Assembly (NCBI RefSeq): GCF_029433095.1
Contig: NZ_JARNTX010000001.1
Span: forward strand, 1,798,001 to 1,862,000
DNA length: 64,000 bases
From: Hymenobacter sp. YC55
Lineage (GTDB): Bacteria > Bacteroidota > Bacteroidia > Cytophagales > Hymenobacteraceae
Direction: 5' to 3'
Shown piece after piece: positions 27,185 to 35,855 of the stretch; within the stretch, counting starts at the first letter, position 1; every line of letters starts with the position of its first letter. Below the pieces are notes generated by a model. The model saw only the letters and a list, made by a program, of their open reading frames with translations, made no database searches and was not told the DNA's origin. Position numbers and translations under genes: made by a program.

Positions 27185-28819
27185 TTGTTGCCTTGGCCCA
27201 AACTTTTCCGGCGCGTGTTGCTGCCCGCATTGTTGCTGCTGCTAGCTTGCTGGGGGCTTGGTTGCTACTTTGAAACCAACGACGACCCGGCTATAATTCT
27301 GCTGCTGCGCGGCACCGCGGCGGCGGCACCCGTTACTGATCTGCACCTTTACTTTCATGGGTTCGGTGCCTTGTTCGCCGGACTGTATCAGCTTTTTCCG
27401 GCGGTGCCTTGGTTCGGGTTGATGCTGTATGCTCTGCTTTATGTAGCCACTGTTTTGGTTTTCTCGGTCCTCGACCAATTGCTTACGGGGCGAGTATCGC
27501 CGGCCAAGCAGGTGGCGCTACTGGTTTTGTTTTTCTTCGTGGCTTGGCTGGAACATGGGTTCTGGTTCAACTACGTGCGCGTTCCGTTGTTGCTGGCGGG
27601 TGCTGGAGTGCTGTTTGCAGCGCAACGCCCTCAGCATTGGGGTGCCTTCTACTTAGGAGTAGTGGCCTTCGGGCTTAGTTGGCTGATCCGGCCTGCCCCG
27701 GCCCTTATGGGGTTGCTTATAGCTGCGCCGGGCGCTTGGTGGCTAAGCGGCCGACGCGCATTGCCCATCCTGCTTAGCGCTGTGCTGTGGGCTGGCATTG
27801 GCGCCGCAGTATTGAGTTTAACCAGCAGCTCTCAAACCAAGACCCTGGCGGCTCTGGACGTACCGAAAGCGCATCTCAACGATTATCAGATTTTGCGCCC
27901 CGTGCCCCGTACCCCCTCCGACAGCCTGGGGTTGCAAGCAGTAGCTAACTGGATGATGGCCGATTCCACCATCATCAACGAAGCTATGTTTCGGCGGGCC
28001 ACGCAGTACCAGCCGCTCTGGTTTCTGCGCACCATTGCGCCCCTCAAGTTGCAAGTGATGCTGCGCTTGGTGGTACGCGACTATTTTCCGCTCTTGCTGC
28101 TGCAAGCCCTACTGCTGATATGGATTGCCAAGACCCAAGGCCTACGTCAGCGGCAGTGGTTCTGGCTAACTCAGGCAGGGTATGTGGGGCTGCTGCTGGT
28201 GCTTGGCATTATAATGAAGCTGCCGCCTCGGGTGGGTCTGCCGCTGTTCGATTTCTGGGTGCTAAGCAACTTGCTTTATGTGCTGCGCGAAACTCGGTTG
28301 TCCTCGGCCACCCGCCCACTCACCTTGGTACTGACTGCGCTAGCCGTAGCCGCTGGCCCTTACGCCTACAAAACCTGGCACCGCCGCACTGTACTACAGG
28401 CCGAGCGCCGTCACAACCAACAACTTCGAGCGCAGCTTACGGCCGCTTTGCCAGCCAATACCCTGCTGATTACCGATGTGCTGCCCGCTACCTACAAGGC
28501 GGCCAGCCCGTTTCGTAACCCCGATCCGCACCCTGCCAAAATGATGATGCTCTCGGGCTGGACCACTGCCAACCCCTCACAGGCTGTATGGCGACAACAA
28601 TTGACCGGCACCCGCGCCTATGCGGAAAGCATCAGGAGCCTAGCAAAATTAAATCCAAGGGTACAGTTGTTACTTACTCCAAGCGGAGCTCGTATACTCA
28701 ATAAGCAACTCAACGCCAATGGTTCAGCCGCTGCAAAGCTACTCCCTGAGTCAACGGTGCGAGCCGGGGCTGCTGACACGCTGCGTTATTATTTGCTGCA
28801 TGAACAAAGCATGAAATAA
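27185..28819 (+). CDS. Multi-pass membrane protein, possible GT-C enzyme
   Basis: The 544-residue protein has about ten hydrophobic helices, then a soluble C-terminal region. CYFETNDDPAIILLL after the first helix places an acidic cluster in the first external loop, as in GT-C glycosyltransferases, but I cannot assign a family. There is no ATG near the front: the first helix is opened by TTG 27185 (or 27188), and the next in-frame ATG would cut into the second helix. It is divergent from the GT39-like gene, so the two may be paired functionally. Confidence 0.6.
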   Translation: MLPWPKLFRRVLLPALLLLLACWGLGCYFETNDDPAIILLLRGTAAAAPVTDLHLYFHGFGALFAGLYQLFPAVPWFGLMLYALLYVATVLVFSVLDQLLTGRVSPAKQVALLVLFFFVAWLEHGFWFNYVRVPLLLAGAGVLFAAQRPQHWGAFYLGVVAFGLSWLIRPAPALMGLLIAAPGAWWLSGRRALPILLSAVLWAGIGAAVLSLTSSSQTKTLAALDVPKAHLNDYQILRPVPRTPSDSLGLQAVANWMMADSTIINEAMFRRATQYQPLWFLRTIAPLKLQVMLRLVVRDYFPLLLLQALLLIWIAKTQGLRQRQWFWLTQAGYVGLLLVLGIIMKLPPRVGLPLFDFWVLSNLLYVLRETRLSSATRPLTLVLTALAVAAGPYAYKTWHRRTVLQAERRHNQQLRAQLTAALPANTLLITDVLPATYKAASPFRNPDPHPAKMMMLSGWTTANPSQAVWRQQLTGTRAYAESIRSLAKLNPRVQLLLTPSGARILNKQLNANGSAAAKLLPESTVRAGAADTLRYYLLHEQSMK

Positions 28820-28886
28820 GCGTGAGGACAAAATTTTATAGCAGTCCAGGTGAATTTATTCCGCGTATTTGAGGGTACTGAGTATA

Positions 28887-28894
28887 TACCTTTG
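28887..28894 (+). promoter_or_regulatory. Putative -7 element for the desaturase gene
   Basis: TACCTTTG is an exact TAnnTTTG match 37 nt before ATG 28932. TTTG at 28868-28871 sits 15 nt upstream, slightly short of the usual spacing. Confidence 0.5.
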
Positions 28895-28931
28895 AGACTC
28901 TCTTCTCCTGCAACTTTCTCCCTACTACACC

Positions 28932-29909
28932 ATGATTGCGACCGTCACTTCCCGCAGCGAGGTTCTCAGGCACATTGAACCATTTCTTCGCAACAACCTC
29001 GGTACGTTTCTGAAAAGCGTAGAGGATAGCTGGCAACCATCTGATTTCCTGCCCGACTCGCGGCTCGATACCTTCTTCGATGAAGTAAAGCTGCTGCGTG
29101 AGCGAGCTGCCGAACTAAGCTACGATCTGTTAGCCGTACTCATCGGCGACACTATCACCGAAGAGGCCCTGCCCAACTACGAAGCTTGGTTTCATGAACT
29201 CGACGACCTAGACCGCGACCGTGACAACGGCTGGGCGCAGTGGATTCGGGGCTGGACGGCCGAAGAAAACCGCCACGGCGATTTGCTTAACCGCTACCTA
29301 TACCTCAGCGGCCGCGTAAACATGCGCGAGTTTGAGGCCAGCACGCAGCACCTCATTGCCGACGGCTTCGACCTTGGAACCGCCCACGACCCGTATCGGG
29401 CTTTCGTGTACACCAGCTACCAGGAAGCAGCTACCAACCTCTCGCACCGCCGCGTAGGTACACTGGCCCGCAAAGCCGGCGACGCTTCCTTGTCGAAGCT
29501 CTGCGGCATGATTGCCGGCGACGAGGCCCGCCACGCCCGTGTGTATCAGACGTTCGTAGAAAAGATTTTCGAAGTGGACCCATCGGAAATGATGCTGGCC
29601 TTCGAAGACATGATGCGCAAGAAAATTGTGATGCCTGCCCACTACATGCGGGAGCTAGGCGTCGAGATGGGCAAGACCTACGGGCACTTCACCGATGCCG
29701 CACAGCGCCTCGGCGTGTACACCAGCCAAGACTACACCGACATTCTAGAAAGCCTGATTAACACCTGGAAAGTCGACCACATGACAGGCCTCAACAGCGC
29801 CGCTGAAAAAGCTCGGGACTACGTTATGGCCCTACCCAACCGTCTGCGTCGGGTTGCCGACCGGATGCCGGTACCCAAGCTGGAATACAAGTTCAAGTGG
29901 ATTGAGTAA
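28932..29909 (+). CDS. Acyl-[acyl-carrier-protein] desaturase (FAB2/DesA type)
   Basis: This is a 325-residue soluble di-iron desaturase that puts a double bond into acyl-ACP, adjusting membrane fluidity. The two iron-binding motifs are present: EENRHG (ExxH) in WTAEENRHGDLL and DEARH in GDEARHARVYQ. Additional Glu ligands lie in the preceding helices (DDLDRDRDNGWAQW, SYQEAATNLSHRR). Length and domain are complete. It has its own promoter-like element upstream and a strong bidirectional terminator downstream, so it is likely monocistronic. Confidence 0.95.
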   Translation: MIATVTSRSEVLRHIEPFLRNNLGTFLKSVEDSWQPSDFLPDSRLDTFFDEVKLLRERAAELSYDLLAVLIGDTITEEALPNYEAWFHELDDLDRDRDNGWAQWIRGWTAEENRHGDLLNRYLYLSGRVNMREFEASTQHLIADGFDLGTAHDPYRAFVYTSYQEAATNLSHRRVGTLARKAGDASLSKLCGMIAGDEARHARVYQTFVEKIFEVDPSEMMLAFEDMMRKKIVMPAHYMRELGVEMGKTYGHFTDAAQRLGVYTSQDYTDILESLINTWKVDHMTGLNSAAEKARDYVMALPNRLRRVADRMPVPKLEYKFKWIE

Positions 29910-29921
29910 TTATTGCGCTAA

Positions 29922-29984
29922 AAACTAGCACATGAAAAAGCCCCCGTAACGCTATGCTACGGGGGCTTTTTCATGTGCTAGTTT
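29922..29984. terminator. Perfect 27-bp bidirectional terminator
   Basis: Arms 29922-29948 and 29958-29984 pair without a mismatch around a 9-nt loop. The inner CCCCCGTA stem is flanked by an A run and a T run. It separates the desaturase gene from the convergent PliI-like gene and can serve both. Confidence 0.93.
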
Positions 29985-29992
29985 ACTATTTA

Positions 29993-30637
29993 TTAAGGCT
30001 GGCCGTCCATCACTTGGCCCATCACCCATTTACCGGTGGGGTCGAGCTTGTAGGTGATGGTGCGCGAGCCAGGCGTCGTGGTAGCGGAAGCAGCACCATC
30101 GGTAGAAGCAGCGGAAGCAGAATTATCCGCTAGGGGGAAGGTGCGGCTAAGCATGTTGTTGCTTAATGTGTACGTGTCTTTGCCCGCATAGCCCACGGCA
30201 GCAGGACCCGTAATCAAGCCAGGACCTGTGATAGGAGTGTAAGCCCGATCCGAAAACTCGTAGCCATAGAAACCACCATTCGCGGTGGAAGCATCGGTGA
30301 AGATGTAGATTTCAGGTTTGCCGTTGCCGTTCAGGTCACCCGTCACCGTTTCCCGTACAGCACCATTAATATCGAGGCGCACCGGCTCAGTGGTGAGGGC
30401 CGCCCCACGGTACGAACGGATGGTAAGCTGCCGCTGAGCTTCAGAACCAGTAGTACGAATCTCAAAGCGTGCATTACCCTGCGTCAGGTCTTTAGAAAAG
30501 CTAACTGGCTCGGTAGCCACAGTGCTTTCCACCGTCGACGTTTGAGTTGAAGTGTCTTCAACAATGCCCCGCGAAGAGTCGCAGGCAGTGGCTGCCACAA
30601 CAGAGGCGCTAAGTAACACTAAAACACGTGCTTTCAT
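29993..30637 (-). CDS. PliI-like lipoprotein, divergent lysozyme-inhibitor homologue
   Basis: The 214-residue lipoprotein begins MKARVLVLLSASVVAATAC, a signal peptide with the lipobox Cys at 19. The mature part shares the PliI order: VSFSKDLTQGNARFEI, QRQLTIRSYRG, DLNGNGKPEIYIF, the GYAGKDTYTLS block, and RTFPLAD. PliI proteins block invertebrate-type lysozyme with a loop carrying SGSxY. Here that loop reads STANGGFYGY, so the key loop has changed and inhibition is doubtful. It lies 298 nt downstream of a closer PliI relative on the same strand. ATG 30637 is chosen because it opens the signal peptide. Confidence 0.7.
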   Translation of the reverse strand: MKARVLVLLSASVVAATACDSSRGIVEDTSTQTSTVESTVATEPVSFSKDLTQGNARFEIRTTGSEAQRQLTIRSYRGAALTTEPVRLDINGAVRETVTGDLNGNGKPEIYIFTDASTANGGFYGYEFSDRAYTPITGPGLITGPAAVGYAGKDTYTLSNNMLSRTFPLADNSASAASTDGAASATTTPGSRTITYKLDPTGKWVMGQVMDGQP

Positions 30638-30935
30638 GGTAATATGGTTAGGGAAGAGTGGACGTGGGAGTAAGTCTGTTTTGCGCACAACGCTCTTGGC
30701 GAGTATGGCAGTAGCGGATAAAGATCAAGCGGTAAGTGGCCGGCGTTATCTCCTCAATTCTATCTAGTTCGGCGCGTAGAAATATTGGCGCAAGGTATTA
30801 TATTCTATACGAAATACAAATTCCTAACGTGTAAACACGTGCCGATAGCAAGCGAAATAATTGATTAAAAGGTCTTCAGTGGGATGTGCGGACAAAGATT
30901 CGTTATTAATAATCTGGGTTTATTGCAATGTAAGG
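30638..30935. other. Intergenic region between the two PliI-like genes
   Basis: About 298 nt, AT-rich, without an ORF. AATCTTTG on the minus strand (about 30894-30901) is one base off TAnnTTTG. No terminator hairpin is obvious. Confidence 0.35.
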
Positions 30936-31553
30936 TCAGCGCGCTTGATTCCTATAGCTAACTTGTTGAAATACCGTGCTGCCAGTCGGCAGCTTGTATA
31001 AAACGGAGCGTTGTCCACCGCTCGGGCAGCAGTTAGGGTCAGCATCAAGAAAAATCGGGAACGTGCGGACCACTTCCTGGCCTTCCACCTTGAAGGTGTC
31101 GTGGCCTTGGTAGCCTTTGGCGGCAGCGCCGCTGAGTTCGGGCAGCGAAAGAGGACGGCGGCCTTGGCCCTTGAATTCATAGCCGAGGAGCTGCCCGTAG
31201 GAGCCACTGCCTGCGTCGGTGATAAATACTAATAGTTCCGGAGAGTCATCGTTGTTGAGGTTGGTCGCAACGGCATCTTCCACAGTGCCTTCCACGGCCT
31301 GCGTATTGGTAATTAGCTCTTTACCATCTTTTTCCACTCGAAGCTCCATTTGGCGCTGCGAGCCTTCGCCTGTGGTTTGCAGCACAAATCGGTGGGTGCC
31401 TTCGCGCAGTTCCTTCCGAAAGCTAACCGGTGTGGCCGTAGCAATAGGGGTGGCAGTAGCACGCAAAGTAGCCGGATCCGACGCCTCGGTGGCTCGGGGT
31501 GCGTCGCAAGCCGACAGCAAAACCAGAAGCAGTGAAACAACAGGCGCTTTCAT
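30936..31553 (-). CDS. PliI-type inhibitor of I-type lysozyme, lipoprotein
   Basis: The 205-residue lipoprotein has the signal sequence MKAPVVSLLLVLLSAC, with the lipid-bearing Cys at 16. The mature part shows the PliI pattern: VSFRKELREGTHRFVLQT, then NLNNDDSPELLVFITDAGSGSYGQL with the inhibitory-loop SGSY. GYQGHDTFKVEGQEVVRTFPIF and GGQRSVLYKL follow. The known family members protect bacteria from host or prey I-type lysozyme. The start codon lies directly behind a terminator-like hairpin (see 31554-31605), so its expression may be attenuated. A diverged paralogue follows downstream. Confidence 0.78.
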   Translation of the reverse strand: MKAPVVSLLLVLLSACDAPRATEASDPATLRATATPIATATPVSFRKELREGTHRFVLQTTGEGSQRQMELRVEKDGKELITNTQAVEGTVEDAVATNLNNDDSPELLVFITDAGSGSYGQLLGYEFKGQGRRPLSLPELSGAAAKGYQGHDTFKVEGQEVVRTFPIFLDADPNCCPSGGQRSVLYKLPTGSTVFQQVSYRNQAR

Positions 31554-31605
31554 AAAAAATGCAGTAGAACGCCGGCTATTTCTGTGCCAGCATTCTACTG
31601 CATTT
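31554..31605 (-). terminator. Terminator/attenuator hairpin abutting the PliI start codon
   Basis: On the minus strand a 13-bp perfect stem (31593-31605 with 31557-31569) extends to about 20 bp with two G-U pairs. It is followed by a run of six T that ends at the ATG of the PliI gene (31553). It can terminate DUF427 transcripts and would hold the PliI translation start in or next to the structure. Confidence 0.75.
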
Positions 31606-31655
31606 ACTGTCTAGTTCAAGAGGAAGTTGCAGTTATAGATGTATAGTTTTGCAGC

Positions 31656-31937
31656 TTAGCTGGTTACCTGTACACCTTTCCAAAACGCCACTCGTCCTTG
31701 AATTTGCTGTGCTGCTTCTTTAGGTTCAGGATAAAACCAAGCGGCATCTTTGTTTAGCTCCCCGTTGACGCGGAGCGAGTAGTAGCTGGCCCGTCCTTTC
31801 CAGGGGCAGCTGGTGTGCGCAATGCTATCCTCGAAGAATTCTTTCTTGATAGAATCGGCCGGAAAATAATGGTTGTTTTCAACCACAACGGTGTCATTGC
31901 TTTCGGCCACGACGGTATTGTTCCAAATTGCTTTCAT
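31656..31937 (-). CDS. DUF427 domain protein
   Basis: The 93-residue cytoplasmic protein is a complete DUF427 domain: KAIWNNTVVAESNDTVVVENNHYFP at the front, then TSCPWKGRASYYSLRVNG, the signature core, and AWFYPEPKEAAQQIQGRVAFW at the end. Function is unknown across the family. It is divergent from the VWA gene, and its transcript likely stops at the hairpin before the PliI gene. Confidence 0.9.
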   Translation of the reverse strand: MKAIWNNTVVAESNDTVVVENNHYFPADSIKKEFFEDSIAHTSCPWKGRASYYSLRVNGELNKDAAWFYPEPKEAAQQIQGRVAFWKGVQVTS

Positions 31938-32112
31938 AGACGTATGGTTTTAACGTTTGCTTTTCACTGGTAAGGTGGTCGTCTGGTTTGTGGGTTTGAA
32001 GGCTGAAATTCATCTGGGCCTGGCGTTCCATAATGTAACTTGAAACACAAACCACGACAAATGAAAAACTAACTTTCCCCGCCCGTTGTTCTGACAACTC
32101 AACCCTTTTCCT

Positions 32113-33219
32113 ATGTCCGCAGGCTTCCGTTTCCGAGATTACGTGCCCGAAGAGTCGCCCGAGAAAGGCTTCGACTCTTTGTTTAAAATATTCATGCAGC
32201 TCATCACCATCACCTCGGGCGATGTTGCCGAAACGTTGTCCTGGCTCAACGAGCTAGACAAGCAGTACGGCCTTACCGACGATGACTACGGGATGGGCGA
32301 CTTTATCGAAGACCTCAAGAAGAAAGGCTACATCGATGAAGATCCTCAGAAGGAGGGAGCTTTCAACATCACGGCCAAAAGTGAGCAGCAAATTCGCAAA
32401 AGCTCGCTCGAAGAAATCTTTGGCAAGCTAAAAAAATCTGGGCAGGGTAACCACCGCACCCCGCACACCGGCCAAGGCGACGAGCAAAGCACCGACATGC
32501 GCGAATTTCGGTTTGGCGACTCGCTAGACCAGATTTCGATGACCGAGTCGATTCGCAATGCCCAGCTCAACCACGGCTTGTCGGAAGAATTCATGCTGGC
32601 TGAAGGTGACCTGGAAGTGCGCGAAAATGAGCACAAGAGCCAAACCAGCACGGTGCTCATGATTGATATTTCGCACTCCATGATTCTCTACGGTGAGGAC
32701 CGCATCACGCCGGCCAAGAAAGTGGCTATGGCCCTCGCCGAGTTGGTTAAGCAGAAGTACCCCAAAGACACGCTCGACGTGCTGGTGTTCGGCAACGACG
32801 CTTGGCAGATTGAGGTGAAAGACCTGCCGTACTTGCAAGTAGGGCCTTACCACACCAATACGGTAGCTGGCTTAGAGCTAGCCCTGGATTTGCTGCGCAA
32901 GCGCAAGACGCCCAACAAGCAGATTTTCATGATTACGGATGGCAAGCCCACTTGCCTGAAAGAACCGGCGGGCGGCTACTACAAAAACAGTTTCGGGCTG
33001 GACCGCAAAGTGGTCAACAAAACCCTGAATCTGGCGGCCGCTGCCCGTCGCCTCAAGGTGCCCATCACTACGTTCATGATTGCCTCCGACCCATATTTGA
33101 AGCAGTTTGTGAATGAATTTACGGAAGTGAATCAAGGCAAAGCCTACTATTCCTCGTTGAAAGGCCTTGGCCACATGATTTTTGAGGACTACAAGCGCAA
33201 CCGCCGCAAGACGCTCTAG
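32113..33219 (+). CDS. VWA-domain protein of a MoxR-VWA pair
   Basis: The 368-residue cytoplasmic protein has a helical N-terminal region (about 1-165) and a C-terminal von Willebrand A domain. The metal-ion-dependent adhesion site is visible as MIDISHSM (DxSxS). MITDGKPTC holds the later Asp of the site. The following gene is a MoxR-like AAA ATPase; such pairs act as chaperones that insert metals or remodel complexes. The client is not apparent here. A hairpin (33240-33281) and 304 nt separate the two genes, so they may have separate promoters. Confidence 0.87.
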   Translation: MSAGFRFRDYVPEESPEKGFDSLFKIFMQLITITSGDVAETLSWLNELDKQYGLTDDDYGMGDFIEDLKKKGYIDEDPQKEGAFNITAKSEQQIRKSSLEEIFGKLKKSGQGNHRTPHTGQGDEQSTDMREFRFGDSLDQISMTESIRNAQLNHGLSEEFMLAEGDLEVRENEHKSQTSTVLMIDISHSMILYGEDRITPAKKVAMALAELVKQKYPKDTLDVLVFGNDAWQIEVKDLPYLQVGPYHTNTVAGLELALDLLRKRKTPNKQIFMITDGKPTCLKEPAGGYYKNSFGLDRKVVNKTLNLAAAARRLKVPITTFMIASDPYLKQFVNEFTEVNQGKAYYSSLKGLGHMIFEDYKRNRRKTL

Positions 33220-33523
33220 GTATTCGCCTTACACGCAATAATGCTAGTTTTTCTTCTTTACTAGGGAGGAAAACTAGCATTGTTGCTTACCTAGCGGCTG
33301 CTTTACGGCTGATATGCAAATGCCAGCTATAAAATTTTCTCGACTTGCCTGTGCCTTTTCAGCTAGTGCATGATTATGAAACTTGCCACTAAGTGGGTAG
33401 CACATAATGATGTAAGGCAATTAGAATGGCGGCCGTGCCCTCACTAGTTACATTGCGCCTGAACCTCTGCCGCATCTAAGCGGTTAAACAACTTGGGGCC
33501 TATACACCCCGTTACAACTCCCG
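33220..33523. other. Intergenic region with a 12-bp hairpin
   Basis: About 304 nt between the VWA and AAA genes. Arms 33240-33251 and 33270-33281 pair perfectly around 18 nt. There is no T tract on the + strand, so it is at best a weak terminator or a processing site. No other feature is recognised. Confidence 0.45.
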
Positions 33524-35053
33524 ATGAAACAAGAATCTATTCGTACGCTGGGCCAGCTCCGGGCCAGCGGGTATCAGCCGCGCTCCGTTAAAGAAGAACT
33601 GCGCGATAACCTGATTGCCAAGCTGCAAAGTAAGACTGAAGTGTTTCCGGGCATCTATGGCTACGAGGAAACCGTAATTCCTGATCTGCAACGCGCCATT
33701 TTGGCCGGTCACCACATCAACCTGCTTGGCTTGCGCGGTCAGGCCAAAACGCGTATTGCCCGCTTGCTAGTAGGCTTGCTCGATGAGTATATCCCAGTAG
33801 TGGAAGGCTCCGAGCTAAACGACGACCCCATGCAGCCGCTATCCGTGTTTGCGAAAAACCTGATAGCCGAGCACGGCGACAACACGCCTGTAAGCTGGAT
33901 GCACCGCGACGAGCGTTATACCGAGAAGCTTGCCACCCCCGACGTATCCGTCGCCGACCTTATCGGCGACGCCGACCCCATCAAAGCGGCTACGCTCAAG
34001 CTGCCTTACAGCGACGAGCGGGTTATTCACTTCGGCCTGATTCCGCGGGCGCACCGTGGCATTTTTGTTATCAACGAGCTGCCCGACTTGCAGCCCCGCA
34101 TTCAAGTATCGCTCTTCAACATCCTGCAGGAAGGCGACATTCAGATTCGTGGTTTCAAGGTGCGTCTTCCGTTGGACCTGCAATTCGTGTTTACGGCCAA
34201 CCCCGAAGACTACACCAACCGCGGTTCCATCGTGACGCCGCTCAAGGACCGTATCGACGCCCAGATCATCACGCACTACCCGAAATCTATCGAAATCGGT
34301 AAGCGCATCACCAAGCAAGAGGCCCGCATCAAGGAAGAGCAGCGTGGCCTAGTGACCACCAACGAAATCGTACACGACTTGGTGGAGCAGGTAGCTGTAG
34401 AAGCCCGCGCCTCGGAGTTTGTAGATGCTAAAAGCGGTGTGTCGGCGCGCCTCACTATTTCGGCTTACGAGCAAGTAATAGCCGGCGCCGAGCGGCGTGC
34501 CCTTATCAATGGGGAGAAAAAAACGTACGTACGTGTAGGTGACTTTATTTCTGCTGTGCCCGCTGTTACGGGTAAGGTGGAGCTGGTATACGAAGGCGAG
34601 CAGGAGGGAGCTGGCATTGTAGCCGAGAAGCTGATGGGAAAAGCCATCCGCACGCTATTCCTGAACTACTTCCCCGACCCTGACAAAGCTAAGAAGCTAA
34701 AAAACCGCACCAGTCCCTACAAAACGGTGCAGGAGTGGTTCGGCAGCGGCAACACCGTCGATATCCTGCACGATGCCTCCGACAGCGACTATCGTTCGGC
34801 TCTCGACAAAGTGCCCGGCCTGCGCGACATCGTAACGGAGTTGCACCCCAACGAGGACAAGGAAACCACCTACTTCCTGATGGAATTCCTGCTCCACGGC
34901 CTCGCCGAGTACAGCTTGATTTCGCGCAACCGCCTCACTGCCGGTGCGCAGTTCAAAGACTTGCTTTCCTCGATGTTCACCATGCCGAGCTTCGGTGATG
35001 ACGACGACGATGAGGACGAAGACGAGCGCCCACAGCGCGGCCGCCGTCGGTAG
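33524..35053 (+). CDS. MoxR/ChlI-like AAA+ ATPase
   Basis: The 509-residue protein is an AAA+ ATPase of the magnesium-chelatase/MoxR branch. GLRGQAKTRIA near residue 70 is the Walker A loop. GIFVINELPDLQPRIQ is Walker B with the nearby arginine-rich segment, and FVFTANPEDYTNRGSIVTPLKDR carries sensor 1 and the arginine finger region. The C-terminal third is helical, and the last 25 residues are a strongly acidic DDDDDEDEDE stretch followed by an Arg-rich end. It works with the upstream VWA protein by analogy with known pairs; no client gene is next to it. Confidence 0.87.
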   Translation: MKQESIRTLGQLRASGYQPRSVKEELRDNLIAKLQSKTEVFPGIYGYEETVIPDLQRAILAGHHINLLGLRGQAKTRIARLLVGLLDEYIPVVEGSELNDDPMQPLSVFAKNLIAEHGDNTPVSWMHRDERYTEKLATPDVSVADLIGDADPIKAATLKLPYSDERVIHFGLIPRAHRGIFVINELPDLQPRIQVSLFNILQEGDIQIRGFKVRLPLDLQFVFTANPEDYTNRGSIVTPLKDRIDAQIITHYPKSIEIGKRITKQEARIKEEQRGLVTTNEIVHDLVEQVAVEARASEFVDAKSGVSARLTISAYEQVIAGAERRALINGEKKTYVRVGDFISAVPAVTGKVELVYEGEQEGAGIVAEKLMGKAIRTLFLNYFPDPDKAKKLKNRTSPYKTVQEWFGSGNTVDILHDASDSDYRSALDKVPGLRDIVTELHPNEDKETTYFLMEFLLHGLAEYSLISRNRLTAGAQFKDLLSSMFTMPSFGDDDDDEDEDERPQRGRRR

Positions 35054-35066
35054 CTTGATTTATTGC

Positions 35067-35109
35067 TAACAAAAACAGCCGCCTCAAATCGAAGCGGCTG
35101 TTTTTGTTA
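35067..35109 (+). terminator. Intrinsic terminator after the AAA gene
   Basis: A 16-bp perfect stem (35067-35082 with 35094-35109), with A and T runs, lies 13 nt past the stop codon. Confidence 0.88.
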
Positions 35110-35138
35110 CATCACAGTTACTATTACCCAACAAGAAA

Positions 35139-35179
35139 AATAAAAAGGCCCAGCACCTTATGTGCTGGGCCTTTTTATT
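35139..35179. terminator. Intrinsic terminator for the convergent cyclophilin gene
   Basis: An 18-bp perfect stem (35139-35156 with 35162-35179) with a 5-nt loop, symmetrical A/T flanks. It lies 21 nt beyond the end of the leftward cyclophilin gene and backs up the AAA-gene terminator. Confidence 0.88.
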
Positions 35180-35200
35180 AAGATGAAGTAGGGACTGTGC

Positions 35201-35659
35201 TTATTCCTCGTTCACCACAATCTTCTGGATGTCGTCGTTGGGGCGAATGGCATCAATCACTTCCAGCCCTTCCACCACTTTGCCGAAAACAGTGTGGTTG
35301 CGGTCGAGATGGGCCGTGTTCTGACGGTCGTGGACGATGAAGAACTGGCTGCCACCGGTGTTGCGGCCGGCGTGGGCCATGCTCAGCGCACCACGCTCGT
35401 GGTACTGGTGGTCGCCGGTTAGCTCACAGTCGATTTTGTAGCCAGGGCCGCCGGTGCCAGCCATGCCCTTAGAACCTTCGCGCGAGTTGGGGCAACCGCC
35501 CTGAATCACGAAGTTGGGAATGACACGGTGAAACTTCAAACCATCGTAGAAGCCTTTCTTAGCCAGGTCAGTGAAGTTTTTTACGGTGTTAGGAGCGTCT
35601 TGCTCGTAGAACTCCACTTTCATCACACCACGGTTGGTGTGGATTTCGGCAGTTTTCAT
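35201..35659 (-). CDS. Cyclophilin-type peptidyl-prolyl isomerase
   Basis: The 152-residue single-domain cyclophilin speeds up proline isomerisation in protein folding. There is no signal peptide, so it is cytoplasmic. [13 protein letters not shown] carries the catalytic Arg and Phe, and [16 protein letters not shown] plus [15 protein letters not shown] complete the active-site wall. It has the short form typical of bacterial PpiB-like proteins. A CAAAGGTA element (TACCTTTG on its strand) at 35733-35740 is a likely promoter, with a 73-nt leader. Confidence 0.95.
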   Translation of the reverse strand: MKTAEIHTNRGVMKVEFYEQDAPNTVKNFTDLAKKGFYDGLKFHRVIPNFVIQGGCPNSREGSKGMAGTGGPGYKIDCELTGDHQYHERGALSMAHAGRNTGGSQFFIVHDRQNTAHLDRNHTVFGKVVEGLEVIDAIRPNDDIQKIVVNEE

Positions 35660-35732
35660 AATTGTGGGAAACAGTCAGATGGAACGAACACTTAAACCCT
35701 ATAAGTGCAAGCCGACAAATGCCGGCCTGGCA

Positions 35733-35740
35733 CAAAGGTA
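35733..35740 (-). promoter_or_regulatory. Putative -7 element for the cyclophilin gene
   Basis: On the minus strand this reads TACCTTTG, an exact TAnnTTTG match, 73 nt before ATG 35659. Confidence 0.5.
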
Positions 35741-35855
35741 GCCATTTTGAAATCCGAGAAACATCCAGTTACTAGCAGAGTTTCGTAGCATATTTGTGCC
35801 TTGCAAGGCGACAAACATACGCTTATCACTTCAATCAACTTCTGTTCTGCATTTT

